DNA of 64,000 bases from Pararobbsia alpina_A (GCF_965118125.1 NZ_OZ221287.1:3596001-3660000), one strand, 5' to 3'; positions 35,259 through 44,704 are shown, counted from the stretch's first letter. Notes: generated by a model not told the origin, from the letters alone. Translations and numbers: made by a program.

Positions 35259-36938
35259 CTATCGATCTTGAGTGAAGGAGAGCTCCGATAGGACGCTTTC
35301 GGCGTGATCGACTTCGTGCAGATACCAAAGCATGAATCGGACGTCAACATGCACACTTCGACGCTTCTCGCCGCTATACAACCAGTCCGAGTCGATACCT
35401 TCAAACACCGAATCGAATACGAGCCCTACGAGGTGGCCTTGCGCATCGAGCGTGGGCGAACCCGAATTGCCACCCGTCGTATCGCTGTCAGACAGGAAAT
35501 TCACCGGCACTGATTTCAATTCGGTAGAGGCATAGCGGCCGTACTGCTTGCTTTGAATGGCGACAAGCTCGCTCTGGGGAACATTGAATGGCTCAACGCC
35601 AGTCGACTTTGCCGTGATGCCGTTCAGCGTTGTGAAGGGCGTGTATGCAACACCATCCGCGGCGTTCTCGCCCTGCACGTTCCCATACGAAATGCGCAGA
35701 GTGCCATTGGCGTCCGGGTACGTTGGCGCGCCGTGAGCGTGCGCAAATGCTTGTCTCGCGGCGACATAGGCGTCTCGATCAGCACCTTCTTCGCTTTTCA
35801 ATGCATCTGCCTCTCCTTCAACACGAGCGATATCTGGCACGACGGAGATCATGAGCTGTAACCAAGCGTCGTGCTCAGACCGCATTTGCTGGAGCGACAT
35901 GTGTGTCCAGGCGACGCGCTTGCGCACATCGAGAATCTGACTGCCTGCGAACAGTGCGTCGACCTTTAACGTCAGAGCCTCAGGCGTGGGTGCACTCCCT
36001 AGCCATGTATCCAACGATGGAATCCGTTGCGAACGAGGAAGCGCTAGATAACTGGTCAAGCTATCGACGAGTAAGCGCTTGTCGACATTCAGGTCGTAAC
36101 GACTATCCGCTTGCTCTTCCGAGTTTTGGATCATCGCTTCATCACGTTCGTGAAACGACACAGCTCGGTCAGCGTCTGGCTTCTCTCGCTCGTATGCAAG
36201 ACGTACGGCACGATAGGCCGTGGTGAAGAAGTTCCACTGATGCAACTTGGACAGCACGAACAACTGATTTTGGCGCTCAATTTCCTTCTGCTCGATGGAT
36301 TTCAGTGCAGCGATTTTCGACAGCGTGTTGGCAGGTAGCTTGGCAGCAGCAAGGTTGGCTGGATTTGCGAGCCAAGCTCTCAACTCGGCGTCTTCAGCAT
36401 GAAACTCGTTTGACGCGTCATTCGCACGCGCCGCACCGATCAGTGCTCGGGATCGGACGATCTCATTCTTGGCAATGACGGTGAAGATCGCATATTTCGT
36501 GGCGATGTCCGGACGCGCGCTTGCGGCATCATCAATGATGGCGACCTGCCTTTCATACGCCTGAATCGCCTGGGGTGCCACCCACTTGATTTCGTTGTCG
36601 AACTCTTCCGGCAGCCGCATACGGCTGGTTTCGCCCGGAAAGCCGGCGACCATGACAAAGTCACCCGCCTTCACGCCGTTGCGTTCAATCTTCAACCAAC
36701 CTTTAGGAGTAAAAGGAACGTTGTCAGGAGCATATGGGGCCGTATGGCCATCTTTTGCAACGTATGCTCGAAAAAACGCGAAGTCGCCGCCGTGGCGAGG
36801 CCATCGAAAATTGTCAACTTCCCCGCCGAACTCGCCCACCGAGAAGGGTGGTGCGTAGACGATGCGGATGTCCCGAATCTCGCGTTTGCGAATCAATCGT
36901 AAGCGGTCAATAAAGTCCGCTCTTCGCGCGCGAGGCAC
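35259..36938 (-). pseudogene. S46-family dipeptidyl peptidase, N-terminally truncated
   Basis: The 559 codons match the last four-fifths of S46 serine peptidases (DPP7/DPP11 type, normally about 700 residues, periplasmic). Aspartate of the triad (GGEVDNFRWPRHGGDFAFF) and the nucleophilic serine (SDTTGGNSGSPTLD) are present, but the signal peptide and the first chymotrypsin-fold segment carrying the catalytic histidine (TNHHC in the family) are gone. The frame simply opens at 36938 within the family sequence (DFIDRLRLIRKREIRDIRIV), next to a short tandem repeat. It can be neither exported nor active. Confidence 0.85.
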
Positions 36939-36961
36939 CGTCCGTTAATATCGAGAGCTTG

Positions 36962-36988
36962 TTTGGCTTGTTTGGCTTGTTTGGCTTG
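36962..36988 (+). repeat. Tandem 9-base repeat, three units
   Basis: TTTGGCTTG three times in a row, flanked by GCTTG partial units. It lies exactly at the break of the S46 gene and upstream of the second nucleotidyltransferase gene. Confidence 0.95.
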
Positions 36989-37037
36989 TAAGCTTGTCCT
37001 ATCGCCGACTGCCACCCTCATGCATCAGACGTCCCCT

Positions 37038-37616
37038 ATGTTCTTCAACGACTTTGAGACACGCCTTGTTACCCTCGCGCGTGAGTCTTCATGGCTTTGG
37101 CCGGCACTCGTCGCCGTTCGAAGTTTGAATCTGCATTCATGGTGCATCGGCGCGGGGGCTGTACGGAATCTCGTCTGGGATTCGCTGCATGGATTCGCAG
37201 CACCCTCCGCCTTGCCTGATGTCGACGTCGCCTACTTCGATACCACAGATCTTTCAGCGGATCGCGACGCGTCGTTTGAGTCTGAGCTAACCAGCCTGCG
37301 TCCAGAGTTTCCGTGGGAGGTCACCAATCAGGCAGCAGTCCATACTTGGTTCGAGTCAGCATTTGGTCACGGCGTGCCTCCGCTGATTTCGCTTGAAGCC
37401 GCCGTCGCATCGTGGCCGGAGTATGCAACAGCGGTGGGGTTGACGTTGCTTCACGACGATACGATCAAGGTAATCGCACCATATGGGCTAGACGATCTGT
37501 TCGCAATGGTGGTTCGTCGGAATCCCGCGCGAGTCAGCGTGGCAACCTATCGGGACCGAGTCACACAGAAGCAGTATCGCAATCGTTGGCCGCACGTGAC
37601 CATCATTCCCAGCTAA
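37038..37616 (+). CDS. Nucleotidyltransferase-family protein, second copy
   Basis: A 192-residue paralogue of the protein at 7507-8085, sharing RSLNL.SWCIGAGAVRNLVW, PWEVTNQAAVHTW and IAPYGLDDLFAMVVR and the same length. DVDVAYFDTTD supplies the acidic pair expected of the nucleotidyltransferase fold. I place the start at the ATG at 37038 because it aligns with the paralogue; earlier in-frame ATGs (37020, 36963) run into the tandem repeat. Unlike the first copy it has no GNAT or hydrolase neighbour. The IS66 element begins a few bases after its stop. Confidence 0.85.
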   Translation: MFFNDFETRLVTLARESSWLWPALVAVRSLNLHSWCIGAGAVRNLVWDSLHGFAAPSALPDVDVAYFDTTDLSADRDASFESELTSLRPEFPWEVTNQAAVHTWFESAFGHGVPPLISLEAAVASWPEYATAVGLTLLHDDTIKVIAPYGLDDLFAMVVRRNPARVSVATYRDRVTQKQYRNRWPHVTIIPS

Positions 37617-37682
37617 GGCCGAGTAAGTTCGCTGCAAGCGCCGAGCCATCCGACGCGCGTTGTACGTGCGCGCCGTGGATGC

Positions 37683-39236
37683 TTAGCCGAGTGTTGAGCC
37701 GCGCCAGGGCAACAGGCGCTCGTAATCGTCAGCAGTTTGCGCGAGCGGTAGTGCTGTAAAGAGCCCAACGAGATATCGATAGGGTTCGACGCTGTTGGCC
37801 TTACACGTCTCGATCAGCGAGTACAGATTTGCCGCCGCATTCGCGCCCGCGACGGTATCGTAGAACAGCCAATTCCGCCTTCCCACGGTAAACGGTCTGA
37901 TCGCGTTTTCGCAGAGATTGTTCGATATCGGCCACGCCCCGTTCTCGACGTAGCGAGTCAGCTTGGGCCATTGGCCCTTCAAATAATTGAGGGCCTTGCC
38001 AAACGCGCTTTGCGGCAACACGACGTTGAGCTGGCGCAGGAGCAGCGCTTCTATCGCTTTGAGCACGGCGGTGCTCTCGCGTTGGCGAAGCTGTTGCCGC
38101 TCGTCAACCGTCAAGCGCTCGCCGCGCGCTTCGAGCGCAAATAACTGTGCGATCAAGCGGATGAACTCGCTCACGGGATGCTCGCCGCCGCACTGCGCCT
38201 TGGGCAGAATCTCTTCAGCCTCGATCATGTATCGACGCGCGTGCGCCCAGCAACCGAGATGGACCAACTGGTTCGCCTGCGCGATCGCGTTGTACGGCTC
38301 ATAGCCGTCGGTCATCAACACCGCCCCCGGTTTGATGCCAGCGTAGAGCGTCGCGGCTTGCGCCGCGCTGCGTGTCGGGCTGTAGCCGAACAGTCGCACA
38401 GGTGGACCCGTGCCGCTGACCTGTGCCCACATATAGCTCTTGCGTTGCGCGGCTCGTCCTGGCTCCTTCAGTACTTGCACGGTCGTTTCGTCGCCGTAGA
38501 CGATATCGGCATCCAGAAGATGATCACGCATCAGATTGATCAGCGGCTGAACGGCTTCTCCGACACGCACGACGCTGGATGCCAACGTGCCACGCGAGAG
38601 ATCTCCACCGAAGCGATGCAGGAGCGCAGCGATGCGATACAGCGGCAACGCGTCGGCGAACTTGCTCACCACCACCCACGCAAGTGCGGACTCGGTGAGC
38701 AAGCCCTTCGGAATGATGCGAGCCGGTGCGGGCGTCGTCTTGATGCCCAGGTCGCAGCACGGGCACGCATACTTGATTCGCTGATGTTGAATCACGCGAA
38801 CCTGCTGCGGCACGATATCGAGCTGCTCGCTGATCTCGGCGCCGATCTCGATGAGTGCGCTTCCGTCATGTGCGCACACGCGCTCTGATTCCGGCAGTTC
38901 GTGTCGCACCACCTCGCGCGGCAACATCGGATCGAGCGGCTTGCGACCCCGCTTCTTGCGTTCGTGCGCGCCGATCTCGACCGTCGGCTCGGCTTCGCTC
39001 TCTTGTGCCGGCGCATTCGTGTCTGCGAGCGCTTCTGCTTCGTTCAGGAAGAGATCACGTTGGTCAGCACCGCGCACTTCGCTCTTCGCGGCGAACAATT
39101 GCCGTTGATAGGCCTTGAGCTTCTCGCGCAGCAAATCGCGCTCGACCGTCACCGTGCGCAACTCGCTTCGGGTGGCAGCGAGTTCTGCGCGCAGCGCCTG
39201 CAGTTCGTCCGAGGGGGATGAGGAGGATGTGGGCAT
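37683..39236 (-). CDS. tnpC: IS66-family transposase TnpC
   Basis: A 517-residue DDE transposase. The N-terminal coiled coil (ELQALRAELAATRSELRTVT) is followed by a helix-turn-helix and zinc-finger part (RIKYACPCCDLGIKTTPAPA), the catalytic core (VYGDETTVQVLKEPG, AVLMTDGYEPYN, LCENAIRPFTVGRRNWLF) and a short C-terminal tail. Catalytic aspartates and glutamate are in place. The ATG at 39236 is the family's usual start; an in-frame TTG at 39272 is possible. Confidence 0.95.
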   Translation of the reverse strand: MPTSSSSPSDELQALRAELAATRSELRTVTVERDLLREKLKAYQRQLFAAKSEVRGADQRDLFLNEAEALADTNAPAQESEAEPTVEIGAHERKKRGRKPLDPMLPREVVRHELPESERVCAHDGSALIEIGAEISEQLDIVPQQVRVIQHQRIKYACPCCDLGIKTTPAPARIIPKGLLTESALAWVVVSKFADALPLYRIAALLHRFGGDLSRGTLASSVVRVGEAVQPLINLMRDHLLDADIVYGDETTVQVLKEPGRAAQRKSYMWAQVSGTGPPVRLFGYSPTRSAAQAATLYAGIKPGAVLMTDGYEPYNAIAQANQLVHLGCWAHARRYMIEAEEILPKAQCGGEHPVSEFIRLIAQLFALEARGERLTVDERQQLRQRESTAVLKAIEALLLRQLNVVLPQSAFGKALNYLKGQWPKLTRYVENGAWPISNNLCENAIRPFTVGRRNWLFYDTVAGANAAANLYSLIETCKANSVEPYRYLVGLFTALPLAQTADDYERLLPWRGSTLG

Positions 39237-39268
39237 CGCCGAGTAGACCAGCAATGCTGGCGTGCGTT

Positions 39269-39619
39269 TCAACTCACCCGCTCATAATATCGCGTCGGAT
39301 GAGTGCGCATCGCTTCGATGTCGATGCCGTCGAGTAGCCAGTGCAATTGATCTGTACTCAACTCGAGAACAGCTTGTTTGCGCGGTCACGCGAAGCGGTC
39401 TTGTTCAAGGCGCTTCATGAGAAGCCAGAACCCGTTACGGTCCCACAGCAGCATCTTTAAACGATCGCGTCGTTGATTGCTGAACACGTACACGGCACGG
39501 CCGAATGGATCAAGCTTCATCGACTGCTCGACGATGGCCGCGAGCCCGTTGATGCTCTTGCGGAAGTCGACCGCGTCGCGATGAACGAAGACCTTGAGCT
39601 CAGCGTCCAGTCGGAACAT
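39269..39619 (-). pseudogene. tnpB: IS66 TnpB, interrupted by a nonsense codon
   Basis: The first 77 residues are intact IS66 Orf2 (FVHRDAVDFRKSINGLAAIV, AVYVFSNQRRDRLKMLLWDR). At 39386-39388 the codon for tryptophan expected in DRFAWPRK is TGA. The remaining sequence, including LDGIDIEAMRTHPTRYYER, continues in the same frame to 39269. A single G-to-A change explains it. TnpB is required for IS66 movement in studied cases. Confidence 0.88.
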
Positions 39620-40079
39620 CACATCGCCCGAGTGCGTCGATCATGGCGGTGATCAGCGTTGCGCCGTCGGCGCCACACTCCAGCGTCAGAGTGACGCCGT
39701 TCGTCATCTGCGCGCTCAGATGTGACACAGTCGACGCACTCAGCGGTTTGCTCCGCGCAGCGCCGACAGCTTGTTGTTTGATCGAGCTGCTCGCGATCAT
39801 AGACGTGCTGGCCTCGACGACTTCGATGAACGGCGTCGCTACCTCGCCGGCCTGCGCATCGGTCAGCGAGTGTGTGCGTCGCTGCTGATGCAGCTTGATC
39901 CACCTACGCAACAGATTGGCGTTGACGCCATGCTTGAGCGCGAGGCCCGCGACCGACACGCCGGGTACCAGGCAAGCGTCAACCAACTTCTGCTTGGTCT
40001 GCCGATCAAATCGGCGCTTGCCGTCGCGGCCGACCTTCACCACCTTGAGGTCAGACGGTTCAACCTGCTCTGATGTCAT
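39600..40079 (-). CDS. tnpA: IS66-family accessory protein TnpA
   Basis: A 159-residue protein with an N-terminal helix-turn-helix of the IS66 Orf1 type (RFDRQTKQKLVDACLVPGVS, GLALKHGVNANLLRRWIKLH). The C-terminal part is variable. Its end overlaps the start of tnpB by about 20 bases, the usual coupling in this family. ATG at 40079; a GTG four codons earlier is also open. Confidence 0.92.
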   Translation of the reverse strand: MTSEQVEPSDLKVVKVGRDGKRRFDRQTKQKLVDACLVPGVSVAGLALKHGVNANLLRRWIKLHQQRRTHSLTDAQAGEVATPFIEVVEASTSMIASSSIKQQAVGAARSKPLSASTVSHLSAQMTNGVTLTLECGADGATLITAMIDALGRCDVPTGR

Positions 40080-40160
40080 GACTGTGTCCACTGAAAAACA
40101 GTGGACACAGCCTGCCTGCGCAGATCACGATGTGCTAGATGGTGATTTCTGACCGCTTAC

Positions 40161-40498
40161 AATCAATCTGAACGAAGCACCACCATTGAATGCCTCAACT
40201 GTGCAACGATGCTCGGCGTCGCAATCGGCCTCCAGGAGCGACTTCGCTTGTCCGATTGCTGTGTTTCGCTCGCCTCCTTGGAATATCCAAATGCAAAAAA
40301 GAGCTTTCGTCCAAAAAGTAGCTTGGCTATGCAATTATTGCTGGGACGGAACACTAGGTTGCCACCTAGACTCAATTGCCGACACAACCCGGCGTCGACC
40401 GCGTTACGAAGCGGCTCTGACTAACCCTCCACCTTGTGCGCAACCACCGATCTGCGTAAGAGTGTAAGCGGCTTTGACGAGCGCAGTCCGCGCCACGG
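40161..40498. other. Gap between IS66 and a small secreted protein gene
   Basis: About 340 bases with no recognisable gene, more A+T than the surroundings around 40,290-40,350. Confidence 0.45.
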
Positions 40499-41014
40499 TC
40501 AATCCGGTGCATGCAGCTTCGGGTGACGGATTCCAGTTTCCCCATACCTACTCGCCGTCCTCCTCATACATGTCTTGTCGAGAGTACAGAATGCTCTCTG
40601 AACCGCCCCGGCGCGGTTCATGTACTGAGTGTAAGTAGTTTGAACGCCCGTCCAGATGCGCTCGTTACCGTTCGTCGTGGTCTTGACACGCTGGACCGTG
40701 ATTTTAATGTCCGAGATGACTATGCGAAGCTGTCCATCGGGTAGGGTGTATTGATACTCTGGAGCAGCAACGACCTTCGATTTTAGTATTTCGTAGTTCC
40801 CCGGACCGGCGGGAAGCTGACCGTAGTCGGGTGATCCTAGTAGTGCAACAGCCATGTCTCCGTTCGGTAGCCTGGGCGATGGCGCTGCCATTAACGGAAC
40901 GAATCCTTGATCCTTAACGGGAATCTTGCTCTGCGGAGGTGCACCAAGTACGTTGAACTGAAGCAATGTACATGCGGCTACAAGCAACGCAAAATAACGG
41001 GCGATCCTTTTCAT
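40499..41014 (-). CDS. Small exported protein of unknown function
   Basis: A 171-residue protein with a plausible Sec signal (YFALLVAACTLLQFNVLGAP). The mature part has PLMAAPSPRLPNGDMAVALL and YQYTLPDGQLRIVISDIKIT, and two cysteines near the C-terminus (AFCTLDKTCMRR) that could form a disulphide. No family recognised. Start at 41014 after GGATGCAGCG; an earlier ATG at 41026 is possible. Confidence 0.55.
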   Translation of the reverse strand: MKRIARYFALLVAACTLLQFNVLGAPPQSKIPVKDQGFVPLMAAPSPRLPNGDMAVALLGSPDYGQLPAGPGNYEILKSKVVAAPEYQYTLPDGQLRIVISDIKITVQRVKTTTNGNERIWTGVQTTYTQYMNRAGAVQRAFCTLDKTCMRRTASRYGETGIRHPKLHAPD

Positions 41015-41561
41015 CGCTGCATCCACCTATTGTTAGTTGAACGCGATGCCCGTTGGGAGCCACTTCCCGTTTCATTCATCCAACGTGGTCGTCCACCCGC
41101 TGTAGTCGAGAAGAACATAGGTCGAAAAGTTTCGTTAAGCAAACTCAAAAGCCGGGCCACAACTCGCTCAGTCGAACGTAGACAGATTCTTCGGACATTA
41201 ACGTTATCCGTCGCGCCCTGTTAGAACGCACGAGCAATGCTGACGATATCCGAGTAGAGAAATGGCGATACCAAACATAAAGCCAAGAGCCAATGGACTG
41301 TATCAATACGATGCGATGAATTAGGGCGCTCTTCGATTCGCCGAAAGGTATCCACTCTATCTGCGTCAGCGAACCGAGAGCATGTCACGTTTTCTCGATG
41401 CTCCTGAACGCTGTTGCACAGCAGGCGCGCGACGAGTATCAAAAGCTCCTCGACGAGAGCCATGGGGCGCTTGAGGGTATCTCACTACGGTGACGTGGGT
41501 GGCCGCATGAGCTCTTTTAAGCTCTTTTACTTGTTTAACAAGATCAACGGAACTACTAAAT
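41015..41561. other. Gap without a supportable gene
   Basis: About 550 bases. One stretch near 41,398-41,490 reads like a coding scrap (LLNAVAQQARDEYQKLLDES) but lacks an upstream gene body, so it is probably a relic. The segment before the K+ channel (AGCTCTTTTAAGCTCTTTTA) holds a direct repeat of AGCTCTTTTA. Confidence 0.45.
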
Positions 41562-41900
41562 ATGAGCACACTTTGTTTGAAGTCAGCCGCTCGTAAGATC
41601 GTTGGACAAATGTTAGCCGTATGGACAGTATTCGCAGCTTTGGTCGGACTTTACGCGGTCGCAGCGTGCGGGATCATGGGAGCGGGGCTCTCGGATAGCG
41701 CAGGGAAGCACTACTATGACGCAGGCTTGGCTTTCTACTTCAGCGCGACGACAGCACTCACGATCGGGTTCGGGGATCTTGTGCCGATTCGCTGGGAAGG
41801 GCGGGCGCTGTCTATTTTTCTTGGGTTGTTAGGAACCGTGTTTGTCGGCGTGGTCGTTGCGTGCGTAATAAATGGACTGCAAAACGCCGAGACCCACTAA
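41562..41900 (+). CDS. Two-TM potassium channel-type protein
   Basis: A 112-residue membrane protein with TM1 (MLAVWTVFAALVGLYAVAAC), a pore helix and selectivity filter (SATTALTIGFGDLVP, the TxGFGD form of TVGYGD) and TM2 (LSIFLGLLGTVFVGVVVACV). This is the minimal pore module of K+ channels, with no regulatory domain; a tetramer would form the pore in the inner membrane. GFG in place of GYG is tolerated in several prokaryotic channels. It stands alone. Confidence 0.85.
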   Translation: MSTLCLKSAARKIVGQMLAVWTVFAALVGLYAVAACGIMGAGLSDSAGKHYYDAGLAFYFSATTALTIGFGDLVPIRWEGRALSIFLGLLGTVFVGVVVACVINGLQNAETH

Positions 41901-42014
41901 TGCGTCAGCGTAAATCGGAAATGAGCTTTGGTTTTCCGTTGAGTAAAGTGGCTACACGAAGCAGTGCTGCAGCCAAAGGCGTCGCACATTTAGACAATTG
42001 TTGAGGATCAAGCC

Positions 42015-42275
42015 ATGGACGAAAGAGATCTCGAAGAATTGATTGCTAAGATCGTCGACAGGGTGCTAAAGAGAGGGCCTTTTGAGACCAGAGTGCCCAG
42101 TCGAGGTTCCGGTATGTTGGTTGGGGAAGAAGCGCCTTTGTTGGATCGGTTGGAGGAGACTATCCAGCGGTTGAATCGTATTGCCGATAAATTCGGCGCG
42201 GAGTGCCCTTGCAAGCAAGAAATTAACGAAGTGAAGGACAGGGTAGATGCGGTGTTGACCCACCTCGGGAGGTGA
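42015..42275 (+). CDS. Small charged helical protein
   Basis: An 86-residue protein of unknown family, almost entirely charged and helical (ERDLEELIAKIVDRVLKRGP; LLDRLEETIQRLNRIADKFG), likely a coiled coil. It contains a CPCK motif that could bind a metal. GAGGAT lies upstream of the ATG. No homologue recognised. Confidence 0.5.
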   Translation: MDERDLEELIAKIVDRVLKRGPFETRVPSRGSGMLVGEEAPLLDRLEETIQRLNRIADKFGAECPCKQEINEVKDRVDAVLTHLGR

Positions 42276-42874
42276 TTCTTGAGCTTTGATCTGCCCATCT
42301 TCAGATCTCGTGTGACCTGTGGATCACGATGTGCATTGCGAGTCTCTCGTGCTCGTATCGGCATGCCTAAGCTCAACAACAGGATCGCGAGTTCTTTTTT
42401 AACCAAGACTGGTGATATGGCGGTTGCCAACAGCCGTTATTTCCGGAATCGCGTGGTCTTAGGAAACCGGGCAGGACACACGCACATCGTCACGATGAAG
42501 GTGGGCTCGTCTATAACAATCGGATGGCTGGTTGCGAGGCGGAGCCGACACCTGAACGTCTCACCGACGACAGATGCGAACGACGCTTTGTGGCCGGATT
42601 GAGGCGGTGCCACCGGCAGTTTGCTCGCCGGGAACCAGTCATTGAGCGGGAGCGCCGAGGCCGTGGCTATTCAAATCGGAGGCAGTCTTGACCGGCGGCT
42701 TCGTGGCGCACTGGTGCCCGATTACTCGCGGTAGTGCCGAGGCGGCCGCCCCTGCCTGAGAAAGCGGTTCACTTGCGCATGCCAGTGACAAATTTATTTC
42801 GCGCGGTCCAATCGCTTACGCAGTAAGGCACCGCTACCGGAGAGCAGTGGCATGGTTGCCGCAGCCGCTATCGC
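42276..42874. other. Gap without a supportable gene
   Basis: About 600 bases. A TTG-started frame at 42279-42602 has no family features. GC-rich repeats of the type GGCGGCTTCGTGGCGC near 42,690 resemble intergenic repeat DNA. Confidence 0.45.
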
Positions 42875-43480
42875 TTATGCACGATAGGTTCCGATTAGAG
42901 CGAGTGCGCCATCGAGAGCATCGCGGAGCGGCCGGGAATCGTGGCGGGCATGCGCGAGAATGAGTCCACCCTGAAGACTGGCCAGCGTAGAGGCGGCCAG
43001 CCATGCCGGATCGGCCTCGGCCCGCAGCTCGCCGGCAGCAAACATCGCGGCCAAGCCAGACCGGATGTGAGCCTCCCATCGATCGAAGCCGTCGGCAAGG
43101 ACGGCGCGGATACCCTCGTCGCGTTCGCCAAGCTGGCCGAGAAGATTGGCAATGGGACAACCTCTCGGCCCGCCGCCTTGCTCTTGAATAGTGACGATGG
43201 CGTTCGTCCACGCCACCAGACCATCCCAAGTATCTAGGGCGGCAAAGAGATCAACTTGGGCGCGGAGCACGGCATCGTTGGTCGCTTCGGCCACCGCGCG
43301 CAACAGATCGTTCTTGTCATCAAAGTAGTGATACAGCTGGCTGCGCGAGGCCATAGCACGGGCACCTACGTCGTCCAGGCTCGCCGCGAGCGCCCCTTTT
43401 TCCGCCACGACCTGAGCCGCAGCGTTCACGATGCGCTGGCGTGTCTGACGGCCTCGTTCGGTGGTCGGTTGTGTACCCAT
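42875..43480 (-). CDS. TetR-family transcriptional repressor
   Basis: A 201-residue repressor. N-terminal helix-turn-helix: RIVNAAAQVVAEKGALAASL then ASRSQLYHYFDDKNDLLRAV. The C-terminal ligand domain (CPIANLLGQLGERDEGIRAV) has the CPxxN pattern of the TetR_C_11/AcrR-like subgroup often linked to electrophile or quinone response. Start at 43480, where the DNA-binding domain begins; the frame runs further upstream through the operators and is not used. Divergent from a peroxiredoxin-like gene, with two palindromes between them. Confidence 0.92.
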   Translation of the reverse strand: MGTQPTTERGRQTRQRIVNAAAQVVAEKGALAASLDDVGARAMASRSQLYHYFDDKNDLLRAVAEATNDAVLRAQVDLFAALDTWDGLVAWTNAIVTIQEQGGGPRGCPIANLLGQLGERDEGIRAVLADGFDRWEAHIRSGLAAMFAAGELRAEADPAWLAASTLASLQGGLILAHARHDSRPLRDALDGALALIGTYRA

Positions 43481-43499
43481 GTCGCAATTATCGCCGAAA

Positions 43500-43517
43500 C
43501 TGGACTTGACAGTCCAG
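43500..43517. promoter_or_regulatory. Palindrome 1, likely TetR operator
   Basis: CTGGACT and AGTCCAG around TGAC, a perfect 7-base inverted repeat 20 bases upstream of the tetR start. Same half-site (TGGACT) as palindrome 2. Confidence 0.8.
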
Positions 43518-43537
43518 TTCTCGCCTGCTTCAATAAA

Positions 43538-43553
43538 TGGACTGACCAGTCCA
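43538..43553. promoter_or_regulatory. Palindrome 2, likely TetR operator
   Basis: TGGACTG and CAGTCCA around AC, a perfect inverted repeat 39 bases before the peroxiredoxin start. The two sites, centres 37 bases apart, would let the repressor control both divergent promoters. Confidence 0.8.
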
Positions 43554-43592
43554 ATGACGCTTTGCCCTTGACCCAGGACCAGGAGATTCATA

Positions 43593-44261
43593 GTGTCTGC
43601 CACGATTCGCGAACAATCCGACCAGTTCAAAGCGGTTGCTGCCAAGCGACTCCCGCCCGAGGCTCTCGAAGTGTTCGACCGCAGCGTCGAGCATTTTTTG
43701 GCTGAGGGTGTCCCGGCCGAGGCCATCAAGATCGGCGACCGTCTGGCTGCGTTTACTCTCGACGACGCCGCCGGCAAGCCGGTCGGCCTCGACCAGCTCG
43801 TCGCAGCGGGACCCGCGGTGATCGTGTTCTATCGCGGCAGCTGGTGCCCTTACTGCAACCTGGCGCTGCGCGCCTATCAGCAGGAATTGCTCCCCCAGCT
43901 CGATGCCTTTGGCGCCCGGCTGGTTGCCATCAGCCCGCAGTCTCCCGATCAATCCCTTACGACCGCAGAGAAAGCGGACCTGGCCTTCACGGTACTCTCG
44001 GACCCGGGCAGCCGCGTGGCCCGAAGCATCGGTATCGCCTTCCAGCAAGCCGACGACGTTCTGGCCGCCCAGCGCCAGCTTGGTCTCGACCTGACCAAAG
44101 TCAACGCCGAAGGGGCGACTTACCTGCCGCGGCCCACCGTATTGATTGTCGACCGAAATCAAACCGTTCAGTTCGTCGACGTCCAGCCCGACTACACCGC
44201 CCGCACCGAAGTCGCCGAGATTCTGGCCGCTCTTTCTCACCTCGAAATCAGTGGGCCGTAA
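43593..44261 (+). CDS. Peroxiredoxin-like (AhpC/TSA) protein
   Basis: A 222-residue thioredoxin-fold protein. The active-site region VIVFYRGSWCPYCNLALRAY has a CxxC pair (Cys about 87 and 90) typical of the peroxiredoxin-like family, and VAISPQSPDQSLTTAEKADL follows. It probably reduces peroxides or electrophiles in the cytoplasm; there is no signal peptide. It starts with GTG preceded by AGGAG at eight bases. Regulation by the divergent TetR repressor through the two palindromes is likely. Confidence 0.9.
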   Translation: MSATIREQSDQFKAVAAKRLPPEALEVFDRSVEHFLAEGVPAEAIKIGDRLAAFTLDDAAGKPVGLDQLVAAGPAVIVFYRGSWCPYCNLALRAYQQELLPQLDAFGARLVAISPQSPDQSLTTAEKADLAFTVLSDPGSRVARSIGIAFQQADDVLAAQRQLGLDLTKVNAEGATYLPRPTVLIVDRNQTVQFVDVQPDYTARTEVAEILAALSHLEISGP

Positions 44262-44704
44262 GCGCTCTTTGCCGGTCGCTGCATGGCGTACGTTCTGAAG
44301 CTTAAATGCAACGCTGTCTGCGTTTTTAGAAAGCATTTCCTCGATGCCTCCGCGTGAGGTAAAAGGCTTCGAAGCATGTCGGAAAGCGCCTGTATCCTTG
44401 TGTCCGCGTCTGACGGAATTTAGCCGCTCCAATCAAAGTGGAGATCAAGCGCAAGAATTGTTTCGTCGCGCGTCCAATTCGGATTCCCGAGCCCCTGTGT
44501 ACGAGCCATCATCAGCCGTGGTTCCGCTCTTAAAACTTTACCGCCGAAGATAGTTGCCTGCGTTTTAACCGGCCGCCTGCGGCATGGCGGAGGGCTATCC
44601 GTGCGCCCTGTCGGAACGCAACGGCTGCGGCCTTACGCATACGAGATTTGATGTAATTGAAGCGACGCGTTACAGTACTCGCACCATCCCCTTGCTGTCA
44701 TCAA
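44262..44704. other. Gap without a supportable gene
   Basis: About 440 bases between the peroxiredoxin and H-NS genes; no family features on either strand. Confidence 0.45.

Larger units (their letters stand above)
37623..40160. mobile_element. IS66-family insertion sequence
   Basis: A 2.5-kb element with the three-gene IS66 layout (tnpA, tnpB, tnpC, leftward). The ends read GTAAGTTCGCTGCAAGCGCC (left) and GTAAGCGGTCAGAAATCACC (right, reverse strand), imperfect inverted repeats starting GTAAG. The eight bases outside each end (AAGGCCGA and AATCAATC) do not match, so no target duplication is visible: one flank has been rearranged or an end is misplaced by me. tnpB carries a stop codon, so this copy is probably unable to move. 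Confidence 0.88.

Noticed and set aside
37615..40168. Target-site duplication around IS66
   Set aside because: The eight bases outside the two proposed ends differ, so I do not claim a duplication.
42279..42602. A TTG-started frame after the small helical protein
   Set aside because: No ribosome binding site, biased composition and no recognisable domain.
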